A DNA stretch of 64,000 nucleotides, taken from contig CAMFGZ010000025.1 in assembly GCA_945952105.1 (NCBI GenBank), positions 1 to 64,000 on the forward strand, given 5' to 3'. The first letter of the stretch is position 1. Every line of letters starts with the position of its first letter. Under the pieces are notes generated by a model, which was given only the letters and a program-made list of their open reading frames with translations, was not told the origin of the DNA and searched no databases. A program made the translations under genes and the position numbers. The DNA is from an uncultured Rhodospirillaceae bacterium (GTDB lineage: Bacteria > Pseudomonadota > Alphaproteobacteria > Reyranellales > Reyranellaceae). Positions 1 through 8,448 of this stretch are shown here, one piece after another.

Positions 1-64
1 GCGCTTCTTGCGAAGCCAGCAGAACTTAAACGATCCTCTTAAGACGAGGATGACAAGAAAGCGC
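1..64. repeat. Partial palindromic intergenic element
   Basis: The first 10 bases (GCGCTTCTTG) are the inverse of bases 54-64 with one bulge, and an inner ATCCTC/GAGGAT pair sits at about 33-51. The stretch could fold into a long hairpin just after the stop of the minus-strand DUF4169 gene and may act as its terminator or be a dispersed repeat. The window edge cuts off its context. Confidence 0.4.
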
Positions 65-252
65 TAGTCCTTCTTCTCAGGCTCCAGCCGCTTGCCGTCG
101 AGCGTGCGCACGCTGCGCTCGGCTGCGTCCTTGTCGGCTTGTTTCTCCGCGCGGGTGCGGCCGAAGCGGCGGCGATTGGCGTCGGCTTCCGCCTCGCGTT
201 CGCGCTTAGCCTTGTCCTTGCGAGCGCGTCGCAGATTGACGATGTCGGCCAT
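64..252 (-). CDS. DUF4169 family protein
   Basis: Encodes 62 residues beginning MADIVNLRRARKDKAKRE and is almost entirely charged (Arg, Lys, Asp, Glu), with no membrane segment. The N-terminal VNLRRARK signature is typical of DUF4169, a small alphaproteobacterial family of unknown function. In related genomes this gene is usually found near a ribbon-helix-helix gene, sspB and class I fumarase; here those genes lie on the same strand at 4.4, 8.4 and 10.1 kb but are separated by plus-strand genes. It is divergent from the AsmA gene with 68 bp between the starts. Its function is not known. Confidence 0.8.
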   Translation of the reverse strand: MADIVNLRRARKDKAKREREAEADANRRRFGRTRAEKQADKDAAERSVRTLDGKRLEPEKKD

Positions 253-320
253 AGATTTCTCTATGCCGTGGTTGCAGTCGATGCGCTAGTCTTGGGCCAG
301 CCGGACCGGGGAGCCCAGCC

Positions 321-3300
321 ATGACACCAACCACCCGCAAGCGTCTCCTGATCGGTGGCGGCGGCTTCGTCGCTTTGCTGCTCGTCGTCCTCGTGGCGTT
401 GCCCTTCCTGATCAACGTCAACTCCTACAAGCCGCTGATCGTCCAGCAGGTGAAGACGGCGACCGGCCGCGACCTGGTGATTGACGGCCCGATCTCGCTC
501 TCGCTGCTGCCGACCCCCACTGTCTCGGTGACGGGGGTGAAGTTCTTCAATGCCGCGGGCTCGAAGAACGCCAACATGGTCGAGGTGAAGTCGGTCACCG
601 TGAAGCCCTCGCTGTTCGCCCTGCTGACGGGCAGCATCGAAGTGGGTGAGGTGACGCTGGTCGAGCCCAAGATCGTTCTGGAGATCAACGCCGAGGGCAA
701 GCCGAACTGGGAGTTCGCGCCATCGGTCGCCGAGGCTAAGCCCGCCGCGGCCAAGCCCAGCTCGCCGCGCCCGCTGTCGCTCGGCCGCCTCACCATCGAC
801 GACGGCACGCTGATCTTCAGCGATTCCAAGGCCGGCCTATCCGTTGTCGCGGAGAAGGCGAACTTCTCGGCCTCGGTCGGCTCGATCGACGGTCCCTATT
901 CGCTGGCGGGCGACGCCACCATCAACGGCTCGCCGCTCAAGCTCGACCTCGCCGTGGGTGCGCGTGGCAGCAACGGCCATACCGCCGACGTCACGCTGCA
1001 GGCCGGCGGCGGCAAGCTCGGCTTCAAGGGCACGCTGAGCGAGCTTGGCGTGGCCGCGAAAATCTCCGGCATCGCGTCGGTGTCGGCCGACTCGCTGACG
1101 ACCTTCGTCGGCACGCTGGTCAAGCTCTCGGGCCAGTCCGAGCCCGCTCTGCCGCCGCTGCTGGCCGGCAAGTTCACCTTCGACGGCGCGATCGACGTTT
1201 CGCAGACCGCCATCGCCGCGCGCGACTTCAAGATGGCGCTGGGCCAGGACAGCGGCTCGGGCACGCTCGCCGTCACGCTAAAGCCCAGGCTCGGAGTCGA
1301 GGGCAAGCTCTCGGTGCCGAAGCTCGATCTCGACCGCTGGCTGGCCGCGCTGCAGCAGCCGGCATCTTCCGCGCCGGCTCCACCTGCGCAACCGCCGGCG
1401 CCGGCTGCCGCCAACGCTTCCGGCAGCGGCTTCTTCGGCGATCTGAACGCCAAGCTCGCCTTCGAGATCGGGGAGGTGATCTACAACAAGCAGCCGGTCC
1501 GCAATGTCGTGGTCGAGTTCGACGCCAGGAACGGCGCCGTCGCCGTGCCGAAGCTCGCCGCTACGTTGCCGGGCGACATGGTCCTGCAGGCGCAGTCGAC
1601 CCTGACCGGTGACGCGGCACGGCCGGGCGTCACCGGTCAATTCAGTCTCGTGGGACCTAAGCTGCGCGAGACGCTCGCCTGGCTGGCGGTCGATCTCTCT
1701 TCGGTGCCGCCGTCCAAGCTTCAGAAGCTCAGTCTCAAGGGCCGCATGTCCTCGACGGGCGGCAACGTGCAGGTGAGCGATGCGGCCTTCGAGCTCGACG
1801 ACCTGAAGGGAAGCGGCGGCGTGATCGTGACTTTCGGCGTTCCCCTGTCCATCGTGACCAGCGTCGCCCTCGATACGCTCGACCTCGACTCCTTCCTGGT
1901 GAAGACGCCGGCGCAGCAGAAGCCGGCGGCGCCGTCCTCGGGCGCCACGGCTGCGGCGTCCGGACCGGCGGTTGCGGGGCCGTCGGTGGGTCTCAAGGCC
2001 AAGGTGGCCCGGCTCATCTACAACAAGGAGACGATCCAGGGCGTCGATGTCGACGTCGCGCTGCAGGGCAGCACGTTGCGCCTGAACGACATCAAGGTCT
2101 CGAACCTGGGCGGCGGCCGGCTCGCGGTGCGCGGCACGGTCGCCAACTATTCGGCGCCGATGCCACGGCCCGACATCGCCTTCAATTTCGAGGCGCCCGA
2201 CCTCAGCCGCGTGCTGAAGGTCGCGGGCACCACGGCGCCGCCGGATCTCGGCGCCGTGAGCGCAAGCGGCGGCATCGCCGGCACGATCGAACAGCTCACC
2301 CTGCGCGACGTCGCCGTGAACATGGCCGGCCAGAGCGTGAAGGCGACCGGCGTCCTGTCGCTGCCCGGCGCCTCCAAGGGCGCGCCGCAATCGGCGGCCT
2401 ACAAGGGCAATCTGGTGCTGAACGGCCAGTCGCTCGACGGCTCGATCGACGCCCGGCTGACCGGACGTACGACCGTCAATGCCGACCTGCGTGCGGCCTC
2501 GCTCGATCTCGACCGGATCGGCGGCAGCGGCGGCGCGCCCGCACGCCCGGCCGGGCGGGGCCAGGCGGCTGCGGCCAAGCCCATCGACACCGCGCCGCTG
2601 CGCAGCATCGACGGCTCGCTGAAGCTGGCCGCCGGCACGCTGATCAACGGGGCGATGCGCATCGGCAACGCCGATCTGGCGGCGACCCTCAAGGACGGCA
2701 TCCTGTCGGTGCAACACTTCAAGGGCTCGCTGTTCGGCGGTTCGCTGGCGCTCGCCGGCACGGTCAATGCCACCCAGCCTGCGCTCTCGTTCGACTTCAA
2801 AGGGGACGCCAACAGCATCTACCTGGGAGAGATGCTGCGCAGTACTTCGGGCACCAACCAGTTCGGCAGCGCCATCAAGGTGACGGTCGACGGGAAGCTC
2901 AACGCCAACGGCATCACCCTGCGCGGCGGCGGCACCACCTCCGACCAGATCCGGGCCTCGATGGCGGGGGGCGCCCAGCTCGGCGGTCACATCTTCATCG
3001 GTGCCGACAGGGCGTTGCAGATGCTGGGCTCGGCGGCGGCGGGCGCCGCCAGCACCGTGATCGACCAGACCCTGGGCAACGTGCTGGGCGCCGTTGGGCA
3101 GCGCGGCATGTCGCCCACCAACATGCTCAATGCGATCTCGCTGGTGCTGAACCGCTTCGTGAACCACGACAGTCCGATCGGAGGACATGTCGACATCGTC
3201 GGCGGGGTGCTCACCGACAAGGGGCTCAGCGTTCAGGGCAACCGGGCGACGGCGCGGATATCGACCCGCACCAATCTCGGCGCATCGACCACCGACACGA

Positions 3301-3533
3301 CGGTCAATTTCTACATCGCCGAAGACGGGTCGGCGCCGTACCTGATCACGACCGCACGCGGCGCGATGTCTTCTCCGTCGCTCAGCGTCTCGCGTGGCAC
3401 GGCCAAGGATCCGCCGGGTATGGCGAGCACCCTGCCGGGCGTCCAGCAGATCGAGCAGGTTCTGCCGGGCCAGCCGCGGTCGATCATTCCGAACATCCCG
3501 AATATCCCGATTCCCAATATTTTTGGCCGCTAG
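321..3533 (+). CDS. AsmA family protein
   Basis: A 1070-residue protein with one N-terminal membrane anchor (about residues 10-30) followed by a very long extracytoplasmic region rich in beta-strand-type sequence, as in the AsmA/TamB-like bridge proteins that span the periplasm. The segment just after the anchor (VNSYKPLIVQQVKTATGRDL) is the classic AsmA N-terminal signature, and Ala/Pro-rich linkers occur near residues 345-370 and 535-555. The family is implicated in outer-membrane lipid homeostasis; the specific role here is inferred. The ATG at 321 has GGGGAG about 7 nt upstream. The nitroreductase gene follows after 8 bp, so the two are probably co-transcribed. Confidence 0.88.
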   Translation: MTPTTRKRLLIGGGGFVALLLVVLVALPFLINVNSYKPLIVQQVKTATGRDLVIDGPISLSLLPTPTVSVTGVKFFNAAGSKNANMVEVKSVTVKPSLFALLTGSIEVGEVTLVEPKIVLEINAEGKPNWEFAPSVAEAKPAAAKPSSPRPLSLGRLTIDDGTLIFSDSKAGLSVVAEKANFSASVGSIDGPYSLAGDATINGSPLKLDLAVGARGSNGHTADVTLQAGGGKLGFKGTLSELGVAAKISGIASVSADSLTTFVGTLVKLSGQSEPALPPLLAGKFTFDGAIDVSQTAIAARDFKMALGQDSGSGTLAVTLKPRLGVEGKLSVPKLDLDRWLAALQQPASSAPAPPAQPPAPAAANASGSGFFGDLNAKLAFEIGEVIYNKQPVRNVVVEFDARNGAVAVPKLAATLPGDMVLQAQSTLTGDAARPGVTGQFSLVGPKLRETLAWLAVDLSSVPPSKLQKLSLKGRMSSTGGNVQVSDAAFELDDLKGSGGVIVTFGVPLSIVTSVALDTLDLDSFLVKTPAQQKPAAPSSGATAAASGPAVAGPSVGLKAKVARLIYNKETIQGVDVDVALQGSTLRLNDIKVSNLGGGRLAVRGTVANYSAPMPRPDIAFNFEAPDLSRVLKVAGTTAPPDLGAVSASGGIAGTIEQLTLRDVAVNMAGQSVKATGVLSLPGASKGAPQSAAYKGNLVLNGQSLDGSIDARLTGRTTVNADLRAASLDLDRIGGSGGAPARPAGRGQAAAAKPIDTAPLRSIDGSLKLAAGTLINGAMRIGNADLAATLKDGILSVQHFKGSLFGGSLALAGTVNATQPALSFDFKGDANSIYLGEMLRSTSGTNQFGSAIKVTVDGKLNANGITLRGGGTTSDQIRASMAGGAQLGGHIFIGADRALQMLGSAAAGAASTVIDQTLGNVLGAVGQRGMSPTNMLNAISLVLNRFVNHDSPIGGHVDIVGGVLTDKGLSVQGNRATARISTRTNLGASTTDTTVNFYIAEDGSAPYLITTARGAMSSPSLSVSRGTAKDPPGMASTLPGVQQIEQVLPGQPRSIIPNIPNIPIPNIFGR

Positions 3534-3541
3534 GAGTTTCC

Positions 3542-4372
3542 GTGCTCGATCGTCTGAAGTCCGTGCTGAAGGCACGGTTCGGTTCCGCACCCGCTTTGTC
3601 GGAAGCCCCCAAGGGGGTCGAGGTCCTGGCCGAGATGGCCAATCGCCGCGTCGTGCGGCGCTACTCGGACAAGCCGCTGGATCCGGCGCTGCTCGACACG
3701 CTCTGCGCCGTGGCGCTGTCGGCGCCGTCCAAGAGCGACCTGCAGCAGGCCGATATCGTGATCGTCACCGACAAGGACCAGCGCGAGAAGCTCCAGGCCC
3801 TGATCCCGGAAAATCCCTGGGCGGCCGCGGGACCGGCGCTCCTGGTCTTCTGCGGCAACAATCGCCGTCACCGGCTGCTGTTCGAATGGCGCGGCCGCCC
3901 GTACGTGAACGACTATCTCGACCCGTTCTTCAATGCCGCCGTCGACGCCGGCATCGCGCTGGCCACTTTCATCGCCGCCGCCGACCGGGTCGGGCTGGGG
4001 ACTTGCCCGATCAGCCAGATCCGCAACCACGCCACCCAGGTGTCCGAGGTGCTGGGCTTGCCGCAGCACGTTTTCCCGGTCGCAGGGCTGGGGGTGGGCT
4101 GGCCGTCCTTCGAGGGCGTCATGAGCCCGCGGCTGGGACTCGACGTGTCGATTCACCGCGACCGTTACGACGAGACGGGGCTCCGCGAAAAGGTTGAGGC
4201 CTACGACAAGAGGCGCAACGAGACCCAGCCCTATAAAACCCAGCGCTTCGTGGAAAAATTCGGCGAGGATGCCGCCTACGGGTGGTCGGAAGACAAGGCA
4301 CGGCAATATTCGGTGCCGGAGCGGGCCGATTTCGGTGCATTCGTGCGCGCCAGGGGCTTCAAGCTCGACTGA
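3542..4372 (+). CDS. Nitroreductase family protein
   Basis: A 276-residue FMN-dependent NAD(P)H oxidoreductase of the nitroreductase fold. The N-terminal RRVVRRYSDKPLDPALLD segment (phosphate-binding Arg motif, about residues 37-55) followed by SAPSKSDLQQ is characteristic, and the C-terminal half has the AGLGVGWP motif. The C-terminal extension after residue 215 is charged and marks the longer subgroup that reduces nitroaromatics or quinones; the substrate cannot be told from sequence. The start is a GTG with AGGAG 5 nt upstream, inside the short gap after the AsmA gene. Its last 14 bases overlap the convergent RHH gene. Confidence 0.87.
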   Translation: MLDRLKSVLKARFGSAPALSEAPKGVEVLAEMANRRVVRRYSDKPLDPALLDTLCAVALSAPSKSDLQQADIVIVTDKDQREKLQALIPENPWAAAGPALLVFCGNNRRHRLLFEWRGRPYVNDYLDPFFNAAVDAGIALATFIAAADRVGLGTCPISQIRNHATQVSEVLGLPQHVFPVAGLGVGWPSFEGVMSPRLGLDVSIHRDRYDETGLREKVEAYDKRRNETQPYKTQRFVEKFGEDAAYGWSEDKARQYSVPERADFGAFVRARGFKLD

Positions 4373-4583
4373 TCGTGCGTCGCTTGAGTTCGTCCAGGAC
4401 GTGGACCCGGAGCGCGCTCGACAGGTTGCCGCCGGTCTGAGCCCGGGCATGGTCGATTTCAGCGACCAGGGCGTTCAGTGGCAGTCCGCGTGCCTCTGAC
4501 AGGGCCAAAAGCTCGGCCCAGAAGGCATCTTCCAGCGAAATGCTGGTGCGATGGCCATCGATGGTGACCGAGCGTTTGCGCAT
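4359..4583 (-). CDS. Ribbon-helix-helix domain protein
   Basis: A 74-residue protein starting MRKRSVTIDGHRTSISLEDA, the standard opening of the alphaproteobacterial RHH_4-type family: a basic beta-strand for DNA contact followed by two helices (FWAELLALSEARGLPLNALVAEI). Such proteins are predicted small DNA-binding dimers, often annotated as aryl-sulfate sulfotransferase-associated; the target is unknown. An in-frame ATG 24 nt upstream would add eight residues that relatives lack, so the start at 4583 is preferred. It is convergent with and overlaps the nitroreductase gene by 14 bp, and is divergent from typA. Confidence 0.8.
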   Translation of the reverse strand: MRKRSVTIDGHRTSISLEDAFWAELLALSEARGLPLNALVAEIDHARAQTGGNLSSALRVHVLDELKRRTISRA

Positions 4584-4700
4584 GGCCGGACTGTGGCAGC
4601 GGCTCATGGCAGCGGCAAGACGCCTCCTCTCCCTGCCTTGCCGCCGTCACAGAGCGTGCGTATAAGCGCGCCCAATCCAACCCCCTCCGGACAAATCATC

Positions 4701-6530
4701 ATGGATATCCGCAACGTCGCGATCATCGCGCACGTCGACCATGGCAAGACCACGCTGGTCGATTGCCTGCTGAAGCAGAGCGGGACCTTCCGCGAGAACC
4801 AGCAGGTCGCCGAGCGCGCCATGGACTCGAACGACCTCGAGCGCGAGCGGGGTATCACCATTCTCGCCAAGGCGACCTCGGTCGAGTGGCACGGCACGCG
4901 TATCAACATCGTCGACACGCCCGGCCACGCCGACTTCGGCGGCGAGGTCGAGCGCATCCTCTCGATGGTCGACGGCGTCGTGCTGCTGGTCGATGCCGCA
5001 GAAGGCCCGCTGCCGCAGACCAAGTTCGTGCTCGGCAAGGCGCTGCGCCTCGGCCTGAAGCCGATCGTGCTGATCAACAAGGTCGACCGTTCCGACGCCC
5101 GCGCGCACGAAGTGCACGACGAGGTGTTCGACCTGTTCTCGGCGCTCGACGCCTCGGACGAGCAGCTCGACTTCCCGACGCTCTTCGCTTCGGCCCGCCA
5201 GGGCTGGGCCGCGACCTCGCTGGAGGCCGAGCACACGGACATGACGCCGCTGTTCGAGCTGCTGGTGAACCATGTGCCGGCACCGAAGATCGATCCGGAT
5301 CCGGCGTTCCGCATGCTGGTGACGACGCTCGAGGCCGACAACTTCCTCGGCCGCATCCTCACGGGCCGCATCCTGTCGGGCTCGATCAAGCCCAACACGA
5401 TGGTCAAGGCGCTGGGCCGCGACGGCAAGGAACTGGAGCAGACACGCATCACGCGCATCCTGGCGTTCCGCGGCCTCGAGCGCGTGGCGCTCGACTCGGC
5501 CGAGGCCGGCGACATCGTGGCCATCGCGGGCATGAAGGTCGCCACGGTGGCCGACACGCTGGGCGACCTCACCATCTCCGAGCCGATCACCTCGCAGCCG
5601 ATCGATCCGCCGACGCTCGCCATGACCTTCATGGTGAACGACTCGCCGCTCGCCGGCCGGGAAGGCGACAAGGTCACGACCCGCATGATCCGCGCGCGCC
5701 TGATGCGCGAGGCCGAGGGCAACGTGGCGATCCGTGTCACCGACACGGAGAACGCCGATTCGTACGAAGTCGCGGGCCGCGGCGAACTCCAGCTCGGCGT
5801 GCTGATCGAGACGATGCGCCGCGAGGGCTTCGAACTGGCCGTCGGCCGTCCGAAGGTGCTGTTCAAGACCGATCCGGTCACCGGCCAGCGCCAGGAGCCG
5901 ATCGAGGAAGTCGTGATCGACGTCGACGACGCCTATACCGGCGCGGTCGTCGAGCAGATCTCGCTGCGCAAGGGCGAGCTGCAGGACATGCGTCCGTCGG
6001 GCGCCGGCAAGACCCGCCTGGTGTTCTACGCCCCGTCGCGCGGCCTGATCGGCTATCACGGCGAATTCCTGACCGACACGCGCGGCACCGGCGTCATGAA
6101 CCGCCTGTTCCACGAATACGGCCCCTATCGCGGCCCGATCGCCGGCCGCCGCAACGGCGCGCTGATCGCCAACGAGGAGGGCACCTCGGTCGCCTACGCG
6201 ATGTGGAAGCTCGAGGATCGCGGCCCGATGTTCATCGAACCGGGCGTCCCCGTCTACATGGGCATGATCATCGGCGAGCACAGCCGCGGCACCGATCTCG
6301 AGATCAACGTGCTGAAGGGCAAGCAGCTCACCAACATCCGCGCCGCCGGCAAGGACGAGGCGGTTCGCCTCACGCCGCCGCGCAAGATGTCGCTCGAGCA
6401 GGCGATCGCGTATATCGAGGAAGACGAACTCGTCGAGATCACCCCGAAGTCCATCCGGCTGCGCAAGCGCTTCCTCAATCTCGAGGATCGCAAGCGGGCC
6501 AAGAAGCAGGCCGCTGCGGCGGCGGAGTAA
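4701..6530 (+). CDS. typA: Translational GTPase TypA/BipA
   Basis: A 609-residue ribosome-associated GTPase of the EF-G/LepA class, involved in ribosome assembly and stress or cold adaptation. The G domain shows AHVDHGKTTL (P-loop, residues 9-18), RGITI, DTPGHADF and NKVD; the C-terminal half has the TypA-specific sequence including RGLIGYHGEFLTDTRGTG. Length matches the family (about 605-615). An upstream in-frame start would add 50 residues with no family support, whereas MDIRNVAIIAHVDHGKT is the canonical N-terminus. It is followed after 11 bp by the DUF6481 gene. Confidence 0.97.
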   Translation: MDIRNVAIIAHVDHGKTTLVDCLLKQSGTFRENQQVAERAMDSNDLERERGITILAKATSVEWHGTRINIVDTPGHADFGGEVERILSMVDGVVLLVDAAEGPLPQTKFVLGKALRLGLKPIVLINKVDRSDARAHEVHDEVFDLFSALDASDEQLDFPTLFASARQGWAATSLEAEHTDMTPLFELLVNHVPAPKIDPDPAFRMLVTTLEADNFLGRILTGRILSGSIKPNTMVKALGRDGKELEQTRITRILAFRGLERVALDSAEAGDIVAIAGMKVATVADTLGDLTISEPITSQPIDPPTLAMTFMVNDSPLAGREGDKVTTRMIRARLMREAEGNVAIRVTDTENADSYEVAGRGELQLGVLIETMRREGFELAVGRPKVLFKTDPVTGQRQEPIEEVVIDVDDAYTGAVVEQISLRKGELQDMRPSGAGKTRLVFYAPSRGLIGYHGEFLTDTRGTGVMNRLFHEYGPYRGPIAGRRNGALIANEEGTSVAYAMWKLEDRGPMFIEPGVPVYMGMIIGEHSRGTDLEINVLKGKQLTNIRAAGKDEAVRLTPPRKMSLEQAIAYIEEDELVEITPKSIRLRKRFLNLEDRKRAKKQAAAAAE

Positions 6531-6541
6531 AGACAAGAACC

Positions 6542-6943
6542 ATGAGCGGCAGGAACGTGGATTTCGGCGATCGCCTGGCGACCGCTGCGGCGGCCAAGCA
6601 GGCCTTGCTAGAGAAGGCCAAGGCCAAGGCCAACGATCCGGAACTCCTCAAGAAGCAGGCCGAGCGCGCCGCCATCGCGGCGGCCCGTGAGGCCCGCGAG
6701 GCCGAGCGCCGGGAAGCCAAGCGGGCGGAGGAGGCGCGCATCGCAGCCGAACTCGAAGCCGCGCGGATCGCTGCCGAAGAGGCCGCCGCTGCGGCGGCCG
6801 CGGAAGCCGCGGCAGCGGCTGCCGCTGCGGAAGCCGAGCGCCTGGCGCGCCGGAAGGCCAAGCCGGTGCTGACCGAGGCCGAGCAGAAAGCTGCCCGCGA
6901 CGCCCGCTACGCCGCCCGCAAGGCCCGCAGGAACAAGCGATAG
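6542..6943 (+). CDS. DUF6481 family protein
   Basis: A 133-residue protein starting MSGRNVDFGDRLATAAAAKQ. Almost the whole length is a single predicted charged helix or coiled coil rich in Ala, Glu, Arg and Lys, with an Ala-only stretch near residues 80-100 and a basic C-terminal tail. This composition and N-terminus match DUF6481, an alphaproteobacterial family of unknown function. It starts 11 bp after typA and probably shares its transcript. The reading frame here also remains open backwards through typA, which is only a high-GC artefact. Confidence 0.75.
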   Translation: MSGRNVDFGDRLATAAAAKQALLEKAKAKANDPELLKKQAERAAIAAAREAREAERREAKRAEEARIAAELEAARIAAEEAAAAAAAEAAAAAAAAEAERLARRKAKPVLTEAEQKAARDARYAARKARRNKR

Positions 6944-6953
6944 AGGAGGACCC

Positions 6954-6980
6954 GGGACGCCTTGAGGCATCCCGCCTTTC
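6954..6980. terminator. Hairpin between convergent genes
   Basis: GGGACGCC (6954-6961) and GGCATCCC (6966-6973) pair with one wobble around a TTGA loop, followed on the plus strand by GCCTTTCTC. It lies in the 37-bp gap between DUF6481 and the convergent VOC gene and may terminate the typA transcript. The U-tract is weak. Confidence 0.45.
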
Positions 6981-7661
6981 TCAGAGCGTTCCGCCCGTCA
7001 GGGAGGCACGCTGGCTGATCTCGATGTGATTGCCGTCGGGATCGCAGACGAACGCATAGCGTACCGTGTCACCCAGCACGCGCGGGTCGCCGCCCGAGGC
7101 ACCGCCGCGTTCGAGGATGCCGGCATATTCGGCGAGGCAATCCCACACCTGCACCGTCATGTAGCGATAGCCGGGGCCACGCCACTGGCCGACCGCGCTC
7201 TCGACCTTGCCCCGTTCGGCGACGACCACCAGTGAATCGCCGCAGCGATAACGCCCCTCGCCGGCGCGGTCGAACTGCATGGCATGGGTCCAGAAGCGGT
7301 CGTGGGCGGCGGGGTCGTTGACCCGGAGCAGGATCGCGATGCCCTCGACACCGTTCAGGCCCTTCGGCACCAGCGTCACTTTGTTGCCGTCGGGATCTGC
7401 CAGCGGCAGCGATGCCGCCAGGCCTTCGCGCGCGATCTCGAGGCCGACGATGCCGGAGGGCGGTGCCGCGGGCAGGGGCCCGCGCGAATGGTTCATCTTC
7501 AGGATCGAGCCGTTCATGTGGTGGCGGTGCTGCTGCATGCCGCCGCCCAGCTTGCCCATATGGTCGTAGGGCAGGCCGACGGTCTGCTGCCAGAAGGCGA
7601 GCTGGTCGTCGCGATTGGTCGAGAAGAGTCCGATGTCGAGATGCTGTTTGGCGAGCTGCAT
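6981..7661 (-). CDS. VOC family (glyoxalase-like) protein
   Basis: A 226-residue cytosolic protein with two vicinal-oxygen-chelate modules. The first begins KQHLDIGLFSTNRDDQLAFW, with His near residue 7 as a likely metal ligand; the second module (about residues 120-220) ends with YAFVCDPDGNHIEISQ, whose His/Glu are typical ligands. The family covers glyoxalase I, ring-cleavage dioxygenases and resistance proteins; which reaction occurs here cannot be told. It is monocistronic, convergent with DUF6481 and divergent from the SH3 gene. Confidence 0.8.
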   Translation of the reverse strand: MQLAKQHLDIGLFSTNRDDQLAFWQQTVGLPYDHMGKLGGGMQQHRHHMNGSILKMNHSRGPLPAAPPSGIVGLEIAREGLAASLPLADPDGNKVTLVPKGLNGVEGIAILLRVNDPAAHDRFWTHAMQFDRAGEGRYRCGDSLVVVAERGKVESAVGQWRGPGYRYMTVQVWDCLAEYAGILERGGASGGDPRVLGDTVRYAFVCDPDGNHIEISQRASLTGGTL

Positions 7662-7827
7662 GGAGGCAGTTTAGCGCGGGAAATCGTCCGGTCTTCCCGG
7701 AACCTGGGGCGCTGCGAAACAATTCTTACAAACCGCGCCACGACGTGGCTGCAACCGGGTCCTACAACGGCAGCGGGTGAAGGACCGGGGGCTGGGGGGC
7801 CGTCGGTAGTATGTGGGAAGGGCTACG

Positions 7828-8304
7828 ATGATCCGCGCCATGATCGGCACGGTCGCCGTGCTTGCGGGCTTTGCGGTCGTCGAACGCTCGGTCGACGCCA
7901 GCACCGGGCAGGGCGGTACGTGTTCGCCAGTCGATACCTATGCGCTCGTCCAGCCGGGCGAGAGCCTGGCCGTGCGGGCCGAGCCGGCGCTCGATGCGGC
8001 GGTGGTCGCATCGCTGCGCGGCGACGCACGGGTGGCGGTCCGGATGTCCGGCAGCCAGAGCGGCTGGGCCCGCATCGCGATCGGCGACGGATCGCAACGT
8101 CATGGCTGGGTGCCGGCGGATCAACTCAAGGTTGATACGGAGGCCGGCAGCGGGCTCTACAGCCGCCCGGGGCCGATGGGCGAGAAGCTCGAGACTCTCG
8201 AGGGCGGCGCCTCCAGCTTTCGAGTGCTTGGATGCCGCGGCAACTGGCTTCAGGTCATCAACGCGCGCAACGGCGCAGGTTGGATCGACAAGAACCGGTC
8301 TTGA
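7828..8304 (+). CDS. Secreted SH3-domain protein
   Basis: A 158-residue protein with a signal peptide (hydrophobic stretch about residues 4-17, likely cleavage near 25-28) followed by two bacterial SH3-like segments: one with PGESLAVRAEPALDAAVVAS and WARIAIGDG, and one containing LYSRPGPMGEKLETLEGG and WLQVINARNGAGWID. Such SH3b domains commonly bind peptidoglycan or metal in the periplasm; the role here is inferred. The ATG at 7828 has GGAAGG about 7 nt upstream; a GTG 15 nt earlier is possible but lacks a ribosome site. Confidence 0.75.
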   Translation: MIRAMIGTVAVLAGFAVVERSVDASTGQGGTCSPVDTYALVQPGESLAVRAEPALDAAVVASLRGDARVAVRMSGSQSGWARIAIGDGSQRHGWVPADQLKVDTEAGSGLYSRPGPMGEKLETLEGGASSFRVLGCRGNWLQVINARNGAGWIDKNRS

Positions 8305-8321
8305 ATTTGAAAAAAAGAGAG

Positions 8322-8417
8322 AGGTCCCTCACTTCGTTCGGGATGACACCGTTTTCTTCATTGGCGCACCTGCGTCAATTCCAACAACAGTGTCATCCCG
8401 AACGCAGTGAGGCACCT
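8322..8417. repeat. Dispersed palindromic repeat (GGGATGACAC type)
   Basis: Two 28-base arms (8322-8349 and 8390-8417) are inverse complements with only two mismatches, separated by a 40-base loop. The arms carry the TTCGGGATGACAC / GTGTCATCCCGAA core known as an interspersed repeat in many proteobacterial genomes. It fills the gap between the SH3 gene and the convergent fumarase gene and could also act as a bidirectional terminator or mRNA stabiliser. Confidence 0.8.
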
Positions 8418-8448
8418 TTCCGTCATTAGCGCCAGACGGACTTGAGCG

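Noticed and set aside
1278..3590. 770-residue open frame opposite the AsmA gene
   Set aside because: Arg/His-rich translation with no domain, wholly antisense to a well-supported gene; an effect of high GC.
4647..6536. 629-residue open frame opposite typA
   Set aside because: Antisense shadow of a conserved GTPase gene; composition is dominated by Arg, Ala, His and Asp.
4763..6943. Long plus-strand frame running through typA into DUF6481
   Set aside because: Only the last 133 residues are real; the rest is a shifted frame of typA. A TypA fusion was considered and dismissed.
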